This document shows, piece by piece, positions 8,790-17,230 of a stretch of 64,000 nucleotides of DNA. How positions within the stretch are numbered: position 1 is the first letter of the stretch; each line of letters begins with the position of its first letter. Source of the DNA: DATARH01 sp050246595. Its GTDB lineage: Bacteria; Pseudomonadota; Alphaproteobacteria; ATCC43930; CGMCC-115725. Location of the stretch: positions 1-64,000 of the forward strand of contig JBFWVT010000024.1 in the NCBI GenBank assembly GCA_050246595.1, given 5' to 3'. The position numbers and the translations under genes were made by a program. The notes under the pieces are model-generated. The model was given only the letters and a program-made list of their open reading frames with translations. It was not told the origin of the DNA and did not search any database.

Positions 8790-9536
8790 ATGCAGTGGGC
8801 TGACACCGCCTTCGTGCTCGGTACAAGGCGGCACGGTGAAAGCGCGCTGATCGTCGAATTGCTGACGCGCGAGCGCGGGCGGCACGCCGGGCTGGTGCGC
8901 GGCGGACAGTCGCCGCGCAAGCGCGCGCTGCTGCAACCCGGCAACGAGATCGCCGCGAGCTGGCGCGGCCGGCTCACCGAGCATCTCGGCGCGCTCGACT
9001 GCGAGCTGATCGAGCCGCACGCCGCGCGTCTGCTCGATGATCCCGACCGCCTCGCAGCGCTCAATGCCGCGGTCGCGCTGCTCGTCCTCGCGCTGCCCGA
9101 ACGGGAGCCGCACGCGGATTGCTACGCCTCGTTCGCCGCGCTGCTGCACAGCCTCGAATCGACGATGGATTGGGCGCGGACCTATGTTCTCTGGGAGTGC
9201 GAGCTGCTCGCCGCGGTCGGGTTCGGCCTCGATCTGACGCGCTGCGCGGTGCGCGGCACGAACCAGGATCTTGCCTACGTCTCGCCGCGCACCGGCCGCG
9301 CCGTGTCGCGCGAGACCGGCGCCCCCTACAAGGACAGGCTGCTGCCGCTGCCCGAATTCCTGTGGCGGCCGGATTCGCCGACCGCTCCCGCCGACATCGT
9401 CGCCGGGCTGAACCTGACCCGGCATTTCCTGCTGAAGCACGTGCTGGAGCCGCAGGGAAAGCGCCCGCCGGAAGCGCGCGAGCTTCTGTGCGACCGGATG
9501 CGGCGTCTCGCCGTTTCGGGGACGTTCATGTTATGA
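8790..9536 (+). CDS. recO: DNA repair protein RecO
   Basis: This 248-residue protein acts in the RecF pathway, annealing single strands and loading RecA with RecR. The N-terminal OB fold contains WADTAFVLGTRRHGESALIV, and a helical C-terminal domain follows. The ATG at 8790 gives the family start MQW; an in-frame GTG at 8772 would add six residues. It directly follows era. Confidence 0.93.
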   Translation: MQWADTAFVLGTRRHGESALIVELLTRERGRHAGLVRGGQSPRKRALLQPGNEIAASWRGRLTEHLGALDCELIEPHAARLLDDPDRLAALNAAVALLVLALPEREPHADCYASFAALLHSLESTMDWARTYVLWECELLAAVGFGLDLTRCAVRGTNQDLAYVSPRTGRAVSRETGAPYKDRLLPLPEFLWRPDSPTAPADIVAGLNLTRHFLLKHVLEPQGKRPPEARELLCDRMRRLAVSGTFML

Positions 9537-9568
9537 TCCGCCGCAACTAGATACGAGGTCTGCCCCGC

Positions 9569-11791
9569 ATGTCCGACACCGCCGTCATCGGCGAGATCCG
9601 CGACGTCGATTTCGCCGACGCGCTCGGCGAACGCTACCTGTCCTACGCGCTGTCCACGATCATGGCGCGCTCGCTGCCGGATGTGCGCGACGGGCTGAAG
9701 CCGGTGCATCGGCGCATCCTGCACGCGATGCACGAATTGCGGCTCGATCCCGGCTCCGGCTACAAGAAATGCGCCCGCGTCGTCGGCGACGTGATCGGCA
9801 AGTTTCACCCGCATGGCGAGCTGGCCGTCTACGAGGCGCTGGTCCGCCTCGCGCAGGATTTCGCGCAGCGCTACCCGCTGGTCGACGGCCAGGGCAATTT
9901 CGGCAATATCGACGGCGATAACGCGGCGGCGATGCGCTACACCGAGAGCCGCCTGTCTCCGGTGGCGCGGGCGATGCTCGAAGGCATCGACGAGGACGCG
10001 GTCGATTTCCGCACGACCTATGACGGCGAGGACCGCGAACCGGTCGTATTACCCGGCCGGTTTCCCAACCTGCTGGCGAACGGGGCCGCCGGCATCGCGG
10101 TCGGAATGGCGACCAGCATCCCGCCGCACAACGCCGGAGAATTATGCGGTGCGCTGTTGCACCTGATCGACAGTCCCAACTGTTCGACTACCGAACTCGT
10201 CCGGCACGTCGCCGGTCCCGATTTTCCGACCGGCGGCGTGCTCGTCGAACCGGCCGAGACGATCGTCGAAGCCTATGCGACGGGTCGCGGCAGCTTCCGT
10301 CTGCGGGCGCGCTGGGACAAGGAGCCGCTGTCGCACGGGCTTTACCAGATCGTCGTCACCGAAATCCCGTATCAGGTTCCGAAAAGCCGGCTGATCGAGA
10401 AGATCGCGGCGCTGCTCGACGAAAAGAAACTGCCGCTGCTCGCCGATATCCGCGACGAATCAGCCGGCGAGGTCCGCATCGTCCTTGAGCCGAAAAACCG
10501 CAACGTCGATCCCGACGTGCTGATGGAGCAGCTGTTCCGGCTGACCGAGCTGGAAACCCGCGTGCCGCTCAATCTCAACGTGATCGACCCGCTCGGCGTG
10601 CCGCGGGTGATGAACCTGAAGGAGACGTTGCAGGCGTTTCTCGATCATCGCCGCGAGGTTCTGCTGCGGCGCAGCCGACATCGGCTGGCCGCCGTCGCGC
10701 GGCGCATCGAGGTGCTGCGCGGGTTTGTCATCATCTATCTCAATCTCGACGAGGTCATCCGCATCATCCGCGAGGCGGACGATCCGAAGGCCGAGATGAT
10801 CGCGCGCTGGGGCCTGACCGAGGTGCAGGTCGAGGCGATCCTGAACATGCGGCTGCGGGCGCTGCACCGCCTCGAAGAGATCGCGATCAAGAAGGAACTG
10901 GACGCACTCGGCGCCGAATCGGCAAAGCTTGAGGCGCTGCTCGCCAGCGAGAAGCGCCAGTGGCGGGCACTCGCCAGGGAGGTGGCGGGAACGCAGGCCG
11001 AATTCGGCGGCGATACGCCGCTCGGATGCCGCCGCACGCTGATCGGCGCCGCTCCGGAACCGGTTGCGATCCCGGCCGCGGCTCTTGTCGAGCGCGAGCC
11101 GGTCACCGTGCTGCTGTCGCAAAAGGGCTGGGTCCGCGCCGTTCGGGGACACGGCGTCAACCCGGCCGAGCAGAAATACAAGGAAGGCGACGGTCCGCGC
11201 TTTGCCGTCCCGGCCGAGACGATCGACCGGCTGCTCGTCTTCGCCAGCAATGGCCGCTTCTATACGATCGCGGCCGACCGGCTGCCGGGCGGTCGCGGCC
11301 AGGGCGAGCCGTTGCGGCTGATGATCGACCTGCCGAACGAGCACGACGTGATCGCGCTGTTCCCGCACCGGCCGGGGATGCGGCTGCTGGTCGCCGGCAG
11401 CGACGGGCGCGGCTTTCTTGTCAGCGGCGATGAGGCGCTGGCGCAGACCCGCGCCGGCAAACAGGTGCTGAACCCGGGGACCGGGAAGGCAGCGGTCTGC
11501 GTTCCGGCCGAGGGCGACGCGGTTGCGCTGGTCGGCGACAACCGCCGCATGCTGGTCGTCGATCTCGCCGATATTCCGGAAATGACGCGCGGCCGCGGCG
11601 TCATTCTGCAGCGCTACCGTTCCGGTGGTCTGGCCGACGTAAAGGTATTGCGCCTCGCCGACGGTTTGTCGTGGCGCCAGAGCGAAAACCGCACCCGCAC
11701 CGAGATCGACCTGACCCCGTGGCGTGGCCCGCGCGGCGAACCCGGCCACACCGTGCCGCAGGGCTTCCCGCGCTCGGGAAAATTCACGTAG
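9569..11791 (+). CDS. parC: DNA topoisomerase IV subunit A
   Basis: This 740-residue type II topoisomerase subunit breaks and rejoins DNA to decatenate chromosomes, with ParE encoded elsewhere. The winged-helix/tower core includes YLSYALSTIMARSLPDVRDG, and catalytic Tyr124 lies in AMRYTE. The quinolone-pocket helix reads HPHGELAVYEAL (80-91), placing Leu85 where E. coli ParC has Ser80 and keeping Glu89 at the E. coli Glu84 position. A C-terminal beta-pinwheel follows. The length and the neighbour recO favour ParC over GyrA. Confidence 0.92.
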   Translation: MSDTAVIGEIRDVDFADALGERYLSYALSTIMARSLPDVRDGLKPVHRRILHAMHELRLDPGSGYKKCARVVGDVIGKFHPHGELAVYEALVRLAQDFAQRYPLVDGQGNFGNIDGDNAAAMRYTESRLSPVARAMLEGIDEDAVDFRTTYDGEDREPVVLPGRFPNLLANGAAGIAVGMATSIPPHNAGELCGALLHLIDSPNCSTTELVRHVAGPDFPTGGVLVEPAETIVEAYATGRGSFRLRARWDKEPLSHGLYQIVVTEIPYQVPKSRLIEKIAALLDEKKLPLLADIRDESAGEVRIVLEPKNRNVDPDVLMEQLFRLTELETRVPLNLNVIDPLGVPRVMNLKETLQAFLDHRREVLLRRSRHRLAAVARRIEVLRGFVIIYLNLDEVIRIIREADDPKAEMIARWGLTEVQVEAILNMRLRALHRLEEIAIKKELDALGAESAKLEALLASEKRQWRALAREVAGTQAEFGGDTPLGCRRTLIGAAPEPVAIPAAALVEREPVTVLLSQKGWVRAVRGHGVNPAEQKYKEGDGPRFAVPAETIDRLLVFASNGRFYTIAADRLPGGRGQGEPLRLMIDLPNEHDVIALFPHRPGMRLLVAGSDGRGFLVSGDEALAQTRAGKQVLNPGTGKAAVCVPAEGDAVALVGDNRRMLVVDLADIPEMTRGRGVILQRYRSGGLADVKVLRLADGLSWRQSENRTRTEIDLTPWRGPRGEPGHTVPQGFPRSGKFT

Positions 11792-12083
11792 CGGGATGCC
11801 GCGTCTTCGGCCCTTCCGAACCGACCCCGGATGACCGGGCCAAGCCTGGCCATCGCCGTAGATGTACGCTGTTCGGGACCATGCTCGGCGGCTGTTGATT
11901 CAAGTTTTCCGGCAGTGCGATTCAAGACACCCGGTTGTCTCCCGACGATGCGATCCGTGAGGCCGCGCGGCCTCACTACCGGCGCAACCCGAGCCGGCGA
12001 CAAAAGCCATGGCAATCGGCGGCGGCGCGTCGCAGACTTCGCCGCAGGATTTCGCGCAGAGGATTTCGAGAGGACCGCCGCCG

Positions 12084-13121
12084 ATGCAATCGTCTTCAGC
12101 CCCGCAGCGTCATCTGCCGATCCGCAAGGACTGGCTCGCCGCGACGCAGGAACAGGCGCTCGAACCGGAGCGCCCGATCATCGACCCGCACCATCATTTG
12201 TGGGACCGGCCGGGCAACCGCTACCTGTTGCACGATCTGCTCGAGGACCTGAACAGCGGCCACAATATCCGCGCCACAATCTTTCTCGAATGCCGCGAGA
12301 TGTACCGCGCCGAAGGACCGCCCGAATTGCGCTCCTTGGGCGAGACGCAATTTGTCGCCGGGGTCGCGGCGATGAGCGAAAGCGGCAAATACGGTCCGGC
12401 GCAAGCCTGCCGGGGCATCATCGGCAATGTCGATTTCCGCGTCGGCTCGCGAGCGAAAGGGGTTCTGGAGCAGCACATCATCATTTCCGGCGGGCGGTTT
12501 CGCGGCATCCGCAACGGCGCCACCTGGCACGCCGACCCGAGCCTCAGGATATTCACCTCCGGTTCCGGCGAAGGACTCTATGTCGATCGCCAATGGCGCG
12601 AGGGGTTTGCCGCGCTGGCGCCGCTGAACCTGTCGTTCGAGGCGTGGATGTTCCACCCGCAACTGGGCGATCTGATCGACCTGGCGCGCGCCTTCCCGGA
12701 AACCAGGATCGTGCTGAACCATATCGGCGGCGCGCTCGGGGTCGGCCCCTACGCCGATAAGCGTAAGGAAGTGTTTGAGGAGTGGCGCACGCAGATTTCG
12801 AAGCTCGGCCAGTTTCCGAATGTGTATATCAAGCTCGGCGGCCTCGGCATGCCGTCGCTGATGGGGTTCGAGATGGGTCAGCAGCCGCAGGCTCCGTCCT
12901 CGGAGCAACTGGCCCAGGCATGGCGCCCTTATATCGAGACCTGCATCGAGGCATTCGGCCCGGACCGCTCGATGTTCGAGAGCAATTTCCCGGTCGATAA
13001 GGGAATGTGCAGCTATTCGAATCTGTGGAACGCGTTCAAGCGCATCGCCGCGAATTACTCTGCCGACGAAAAGAATGCGATGTTCCACAATACCGCGCTG
13101 AAGTTCTATCGGCTATGGTAA
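12084..13121 (+). CDS. amidohydrolase family 2 (TIM-barrel metal-dependent hydrolase)
   Basis: This 345-residue protein has the metal-binding start of the amidohydrolase-2/ACMSD-like superfamily, IIDPHHHLWDRPG (about residues 32-44). Later motifs include ILNHIGG-like VLNHIGG and the end motif FESNFPVDK with the metal Asp. Relatives hydrolyse lactones or decarboxylate cyclic acids; the substrate here is unknown. The ATG at 12084 is preferred because GAGAGGA lies 9 bases upstream; an in-frame ATG at 12009 would add 25 unlikely residues. Its stop overlaps the start of the nucleotidyltransferase gene. Confidence 0.8.
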   Translation: MQSSSAPQRHLPIRKDWLAATQEQALEPERPIIDPHHHLWDRPGNRYLLHDLLEDLNSGHNIRATIFLECREMYRAEGPPELRSLGETQFVAGVAAMSESGKYGPAQACRGIIGNVDFRVGSRAKGVLEQHIIISGGRFRGIRNGATWHADPSLRIFTSGSGEGLYVDRQWREGFAALAPLNLSFEAWMFHPQLGDLIDLARAFPETRIVLNHIGGALGVGPYADKRKEVFEEWRTQISKLGQFPNVYIKLGGLGMPSLMGFEMGQQPQAPSSEQLAQAWRPYIETCIEAFGPDRSMFESNFPVDKGMCSYSNLWNAFKRIAANYSADEKNAMFHNTALKFYRLW

Positions 13122-13414
13122 AGCGCCTCGAATACGACGGCAACGCCCTTGCGGCGCTGTGCCGCCGGTATCGGATTCGTCGTCTCGCGCTATTCGGGTC
13201 GGTGTTGCAGGGAAAGGCGCGCTACAAGAGCGATATCGATTTTCTGGTGACGTTCGAGCCGGGTGCGGTTCCGGGCATGCTCGGAATGGCCGCGATCGAG
13301 GCGGAACTGTCGGAGCTGTTCGGTCGGCGGGTCGATCTGCGCACGGCCGAGGAGTTGAGCCCCTACTTCCGCGCGGCGGTCGAGGATATGGCCGAGGTGC
13401 ATTTTGCCGCCTGA
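13115..13414 (+). CDS. MNT-type minimal nucleotidyltransferase (antitoxin of HEPN/MNT pair)
   Basis: This 99-residue protein has the polymerase-beta-like minimal nucleotidyltransferase signature FGSVLQGKARYKSDIDFLV, with Gly28-Ser29 and the catalytic Asp40/Asp42. In HEPN/MNT systems such proteins neutralise the partner RNase by adding AMP to a tyrosine near its active site. The chosen ATG (13115) overlaps the amidohydrolase stop codon, so the three genes could be translationally coupled. The HEPN gene starts inside its last codons. Confidence 0.85.
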   Translation: MVKRLEYDGNALAALCRRYRIRRLALFGSVLQGKARYKSDIDFLVTFEPGAVPGMLGMAAIEAELSELFGRRVDLRTAEELSPYFRAAVEDMAEVHFAA

Positions 13415-13751
13415 GGACCGGGTCCGGCTTCTCCATATGATCGAAGCTGCGGAAACAGCCTGCGATTTCATGTCGGGCCGCAGCCGAGGCGATCTCGACA
13501 GCGACCGCATGCTTGTCTTTGCGCTGGTGCGTGCGATCGAGATCGTTGGCGAGGCCGCAAGCAAGATCACTTTTCCGACCCGTGAGGCCGCCGCCGACAT
13601 TCCGTGGTCGCTGATCGTGTCGATGCGCAATCGGCTGATCCACGCCTATTTCGATATTGATAACGAGGTTCTCTGGAGAACCGTAAGCGAGGAACTGCCG
13701 CGGCTCTTGCCGAGATTGCGGGTCCTGCTGCAAGACGCCGACAATGGATGA
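13404..13751 (+). CDS. HEPN-domain RNase toxin (HepT/DUF86 family)
   Basis: This 115-residue all-helical HEPN protein contains MRNRLIHAYFDID. Here Arg75-x4-His80-x-Tyr82 is the RX4HXY motif of HepT-like RNases: Arg and His are catalytic, and Tyr is the AMPylation site used by the MNT partner in characterised systems. The start is taken as TTG at 13404 because it matches the family N-terminus and has GAGGTG 4 bases before it; it overlaps the antitoxin by 11 bases. Both genes match their GC-rich surroundings. Confidence 0.85.
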   Translation: MPPEDRVRLLHMIEAAETACDFMSGRSRGDLDSDRMLVFALVRAIEIVGEAASKITFPTREAAADIPWSLIVSMRNRLIHAYFDIDNEVLWRTVSEELPRLLPRLRVLLQDADNG

Positions 13752-13885
13752 TAATCCTGCTAGACCTGCCATCGCTTCATGGCATCCGGAACAAGCTGGA
13801 GCGGATTGAACCGGTTCTGTAGGCTGGTTTGAGCGCAAACAGAATCACCGTCATTCCATCCAAAAGGGGTGGCACGGAGAAACAA

Positions 13886-14395
13886 ATGTGGCGGCGCCGA
13901 ACGTTCCATGAATGTGCAGAAGAACTGGAAATCATCAGTGAAGATTTCAGACGAGCATACATTGCTGATCAATATGGCTCAAACCCACATAATGAACGAA
14001 TTTTAAGAGACACTTCAATGCGGGGTGTCGAAATTCTTCGAATACTGGCCCTCGCAATCCGTAGCGAACAAGATTATGGGAACGTACCAAAGGCCGCCAG
14101 CCCTGTCGGTGCCGTTCAAGAAGATGCAACAGACGAAGATGCAATATGGTTTCCTCAACTTTATCGCCCACCTTATTCCAAGTTGACGGGATTTGCTCCG
14201 CTAGAATTTAGAGGAGCGTTAAACAAAATAGCGCATGCAAATCCTCAAGCCAGTACGTTCTTTTGTAATCAGGAAGTTCATGACTTAATTCTAACAGGAG
14301 AGAATAGAAGGAGGAAATGGATAGCTATTGTTTCGCTGATTGATCTATGCGCAACTATTAAGTCGCTTCCCGATCAAAACACCCGACACTGCTGA
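13886..14395 (+). CDS. hypothetical protein, AT-rich orphan
   Basis: This 169-residue soluble protein has no motif I recognise with certainty. The ATG at 13886 follows GGAG by 6 bases; an upstream in-frame TTG at 13829 would add 19 residues. Codon and base use differ sharply from all neighbours, with many A/T-ending codons, which points to recent transfer. The segment FRGALNKIAHANP resembles the helix that carries the catalytic Arg/His of some divergent HEPN proteins, but the Arg-His spacing (seven residues) is too long for the standard motif, so this is only a hint. It directly follows the HEPN/MNT pair. Confidence 0.6.
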   Translation: MWRRRTFHECAEELEIISEDFRRAYIADQYGSNPHNERILRDTSMRGVEILRILALAIRSEQDYGNVPKAASPVGAVQEDATDEDAIWFPQLYRPPYSKLTGFAPLEFRGALNKIAHANPQASTFFCNQEVHDLILTGENRRRKWIAIVSLIDLCATIKSLPDQNTRHC

Positions 14396-14411
14396 GAGAG
14401 GAGATGTACCT

Positions 14412-15671
14412 ATGCCCCTACCAAGACAAGAAGTCGATGCGACGACGCCGAAATACCTTCGCGACAAATACGCGATCGTCGGGGTCGGCGAGACGACTTA
14501 CACCAGAGGCTCGAACAAGACGACCCGGGCGCTCGGCACCTGGGCCGTGCGCAACGCGATCCTCGACGCCGGGCTGAAAGCCTCCGATATCGACGGCATG
14601 CTCGATTATTCGGGCGGCGACTCGACCAGCGCCACCTTCATCGCCGGCGACCTCGGCATAAGGCTCAATTTCTACATGGACGTGGTCGGGGGCGGCTCCT
14701 CGACCGAGGCGCTGGTCGGCATCGCGATCGGGCTGATCGAGGCCGGCTGCTGCAAGACCGTCGCGATCTTCCGCTCAATGAACGGGTTTTCGCAGGTGCG
14801 CATCGGCGGCACCGGGGCGCGGTCGGCGGCGCCGGTCAGCGGCGACATGCTGCACAACCGCGCCTATGGCTGGCAGAGCGCCGGGCAGAGCTTTGCGCCC
14901 ACCTTCATGCGCCATATGTATGACTACGGGACGACGCCCGAACAGGTCGCGCACGTGAAAATGTTCCACAGCAATCATGCGTCGAACAACCCGAAAGCTT
15001 ATTACAAAAAGCGCTTCACGGTCGAGGACGTGATCAACAGCCGCTTTATCTGCAAGCCGCTACATCTGCTGGATTGCTGCGTCGAGACCGACAACGCGAC
15101 CTGCATCATTGTCACCAGCGCCGAGCGCGCGAAGGATTGCAAGCATCCGCTGGTACTGATCCGCGGTGTCGTCGGGCGCTGCAACAAGCCGCGTCTCGAC
15201 ATGCATTACCAGCACGGGCCGATCTCGACCGTAGCCGGGTATTATGCGAAGAATATTTTGTGGCCGAATTCCGGGGTCGGTCCCGAGGATATCGACGTAA
15301 CCGGCTCCTACGACGCCTTCACCTTTACGACGATGCTTCAGTTGGAAGATTACGGGTTCTGCAAAAAGGGCGAAGGCGGAAACTACGTCAGCGACGGGAC
15401 GATCGGTCTCGGCGGCAAGCGGCCGAACAACACCTCGGGCGGCCATTTGTGCGAGGGCTATACGCACGGGATGAACATGGTCATCGAGAACACGCGACAA
15501 TTGCGCCACGACGCCGATGATTACTGCCCGATCGGACCGGACGGAAAGCGCCAGCACACCTACGACTATCGCGAGGGCGGCTGTCGTCAGGTCCGGAATG
15601 TCGAGGTTACCGCCAATCTCGGCTGGGCCAACCCATCGACCGCCTCGTCGATGGTCATGCGCCGCGGCTGA
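14412..15671 (+). CDS. thiolase-superfamily (lipid-transfer/SCP2-thiolase-like) protein
   Basis: This 419-residue thiolase-fold protein belongs to the group annotated as acetyl-CoA acetyltransferase or lipid-transfer protein. The nucleophile loop reads VVGGGSSTEALVG, without the usual catalytic cysteine. The C-terminal loop reads GGHLCEGYTHGMNM instead of the canonical GGHPxGxSG. Such non-canonical thiolases paired with DUF35 proteins include the Ltp2-type retro-aldolases that cleave steroid side-chain aldol-CoA thioesters, so an aldolase or C-C lyase role is possible. The ATG at 14412 has GAGAGGAG about 8 bases upstream. The DUF35 partner gene follows 32 bases later. Confidence 0.8.
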   Translation: MPLPRQEVDATTPKYLRDKYAIVGVGETTYTRGSNKTTRALGTWAVRNAILDAGLKASDIDGMLDYSGGDSTSATFIAGDLGIRLNFYMDVVGGGSSTEALVGIAIGLIEAGCCKTVAIFRSMNGFSQVRIGGTGARSAAPVSGDMLHNRAYGWQSAGQSFAPTFMRHMYDYGTTPEQVAHVKMFHSNHASNNPKAYYKKRFTVEDVINSRFICKPLHLLDCCVETDNATCIIVTSAERAKDCKHPLVLIRGVVGRCNKPRLDMHYQHGPISTVAGYYAKNILWPNSGVGPEDIDVTGSYDAFTFTTMLQLEDYGFCKKGEGGNYVSDGTIGLGGKRPNNTSGGHLCEGYTHGMNMVIENTRQLRHDADDYCPIGPDGKRQHTYDYREGGCRQVRNVEVTANLGWANPSTASSMVMRRG

Positions 15672-15703
15672 GCCCCCCAGGGAACAAAACGGAGAACAGG
15701 ACA

Positions 15704-16228
15704 ATGCCAGGGATTCAGGCCACCCATCTCGGGATGCCGCTGCAAGTGGCGGATCTCGATCACGAGAACCTCGACTATTTCCGTCATTGCGCGGCGCATG
15801 ATTTCCACCTGCAAGCCTGCGCCGGGTGCGGCCGGCTGCGCTATCCGCCGACCACCGCCTGCCCGTGGTGCATGACGCTGGAATCGACTTGGAAAAGGGT
15901 CGAGGGCAAAGGGGCGGTGCACTCCTATACCGAAGTGCATCACGCGATCCAGCCCGCCTTCCGCGAGCACACGCCGTACATGGTCCTGCTGGTCGATCTC
16001 GACACGCAGAAGGGCGAACCGACCCCGGACGAGGCGTTGCGCGTCATCGGCAATCTGTGTACGCCGGACGGAAGGCTGGCGCCGCCGGACATGGTCAAGC
16101 GGGTCGGCATCGGCACGCGCGTGCGCATGGTCTTTACCGATGTCGGCGAGGGTCTCGCGCTGCCGCAATGGACGATCGACGAGACCGCGACGCAGCCCGC
16201 CAATGTCTGGCGCTACCCGCAGGAGTAG
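15704..16228 (+). CDS. DUF35 Zn-ribbon/OB-fold acyl-CoA-associated protein
   Basis: This 174-residue protein has a rubredoxin-like zinc ribbon with Cys39, Cys42, Cys53 and Cys56 (CAGC, ten residues, CPWC) and a following OB fold. Members bind acyl-CoA and act as obligate partners of thiolase-like enzymes. Its position immediately after the thiolase-like gene supports a two-subunit enzyme. Translation ends just before a double-hairpin terminator. Confidence 0.88.
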   Translation: MPGIQATHLGMPLQVADLDHENLDYFRHCAAHDFHLQACAGCGRLRYPPTTACPWCMTLESTWKRVEGKGAVHSYTEVHHAIQPAFREHTPYMVLLVDLDTQKGEPTPDEALRVIGNLCTPDGRLAPPDMVKRVGIGTRVRMVFTDVGEGLALPQWTIDETATQPANVWRYPQE

Positions 16229-16242
16229 AGCTACATAAAAAC

Positions 16243-16297
16243 AGGGCCGGCTCCCGCGACCGGCCCTGAATAAAAACCCCCGCCAAGGCGGGGGTTT
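16243..16297. terminator. bidirectional double-hairpin terminator
   Basis: The first hairpin pairs AGGGCCGG (16243-16250) with CCGGCCCT (16260-16267). The second pairs aaacccccgcc with ggcgggggttt around a two-base loop, followed by a T/C-rich run. It lies between the convergent DUF35 gene and sugar permease gene and can end transcription from both sides. Confidence 0.85.
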
Positions 16298-16312
16298 CTC
16301 TTTGCCAGGGTT

Positions 16313-17230
16313 TTACCCCTTTACACCGCCGATCGTCAGACCGGAGCTCATGCGGCGGCGGAAGGCGTAATAGATGCAGATCGGCGGGATCGCGTAGATG
16401 ATCGCCGTCGCCATCATGTAGTTCCACGGCGCGATGTCGCTGTTGATGAATTGGGCCAGCGCCACTGGCACGGTCATGCTCGCTTTATCCGACAGCAGCA
16501 GGAACTGGTATAGGTACTGGTTCCACGCCACCAGCATTGCATAGGTGCCGACCGCAACCAGTGCCGGCGCCATCAACGGCAGATAAATCTGGTAATAGAT
16601 ACGGAACGGCGACGCTCCATCGATCCTGGCCGACTCATCGAGTTCGATCGGGATGCTCCGGCCGTATTCCATGAAGATGAAGATCGCATACGGCGTCGCA
16701 AACGTTACTTCCGCCGCGATCACTGACCACGGGTTGTTGTGCAACCCGTAGTGACCCATGATCATGTAGAACGGGATCGCCAGAAACGATGCCGGGATCA
16801 GGTACGTCATCAACGCCGCGTTGGTGACCAGCCAACCATTACGCACGCGCATGCGGCCGACCGCGAATGTCGTCAGCGAAGCGATTACCAGCACGATAAT
16901 CGTGACCATCGCGGCGATGAACACGCTGTTGCGGAACTGCAGCCAGAAATTCTCAAGATACCAGTGGCCCTGGGTGAACACGACCCAGAAGCTGCTGAGC
17001 GACGGTTCCGGCGGGAAGAGATGGTCGCTGAACACGTCGCTGTCCGGCTTCAGCGAAACCATCACCATGTTGTAGATCGGTATGAACGTCCAGATAATCA
17101 GGACAGCGCTGAGTACCGCGGCCCCGGCATTGATCAGGTAGCGGCGGCGGCGCGCGACACGCCGCATCCGTTCCATCGACCGCGCGGAGGCCGCCGCCGT
17201 ACCCGGCCTTTCGACGGTGAGCGTGGTCAT
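16313..17230 (-). CDS. ABC sugar transporter permease (CUT1, MalG-like)
   Basis: This 305-residue inner-membrane permease has six predicted helices. The cytoplasmic EAA loop reads ELDESARIDGASPFRIYYQI (about residues 200-220), the ATPase contact site of binding-protein-dependent importers. The N-terminus is basic, as usual for MalG-type subunits. It overlaps the partner permease by 4 bases (stop/start overlap), so it is the last gene of the operon SBP-permease-permease. No ATPase gene is adjacent. Confidence 0.9.
   Translation of the reverse strand: MTTLTVERPGTAAASARSMERMRRVARRRRYLINAGAAVLSAVLIIWTFIPIYNMVMVSLKPDSDVFSDHLFPPEPSLSSFWVVFTQGHWYLENFWLQFRNSVFIAAMVTIIVLVIASLTTFAVGRMRVRNGWLVTNAALMTYLIPASFLAIPFYMIMGHYGLHNNPWSVIAAEVTFATPYAIFIFMEYGRSIPIELDESARIDGASPFRIYYQIYLPLMAPALVAVGTYAMLVAWNQYLYQFLLLSDKASMTVPVALAQFINSDIAPWNYMMATAIIYAIPPICIYYAFRRRMSSGLTIGGVKG

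Noticed and set aside
7719..9440. A 573-codon open frame on the minus strand
   Set aside because: It is antisense to rnc, era and recO, which are certain; no domain seen.
13007..13114. 36-residue N-terminal extension of the nucleotidyltransferase
   Set aside because: It lies out of frame within the amidohydrolase gene and has no homology; the ATG at 13115 fits the MNT family start.
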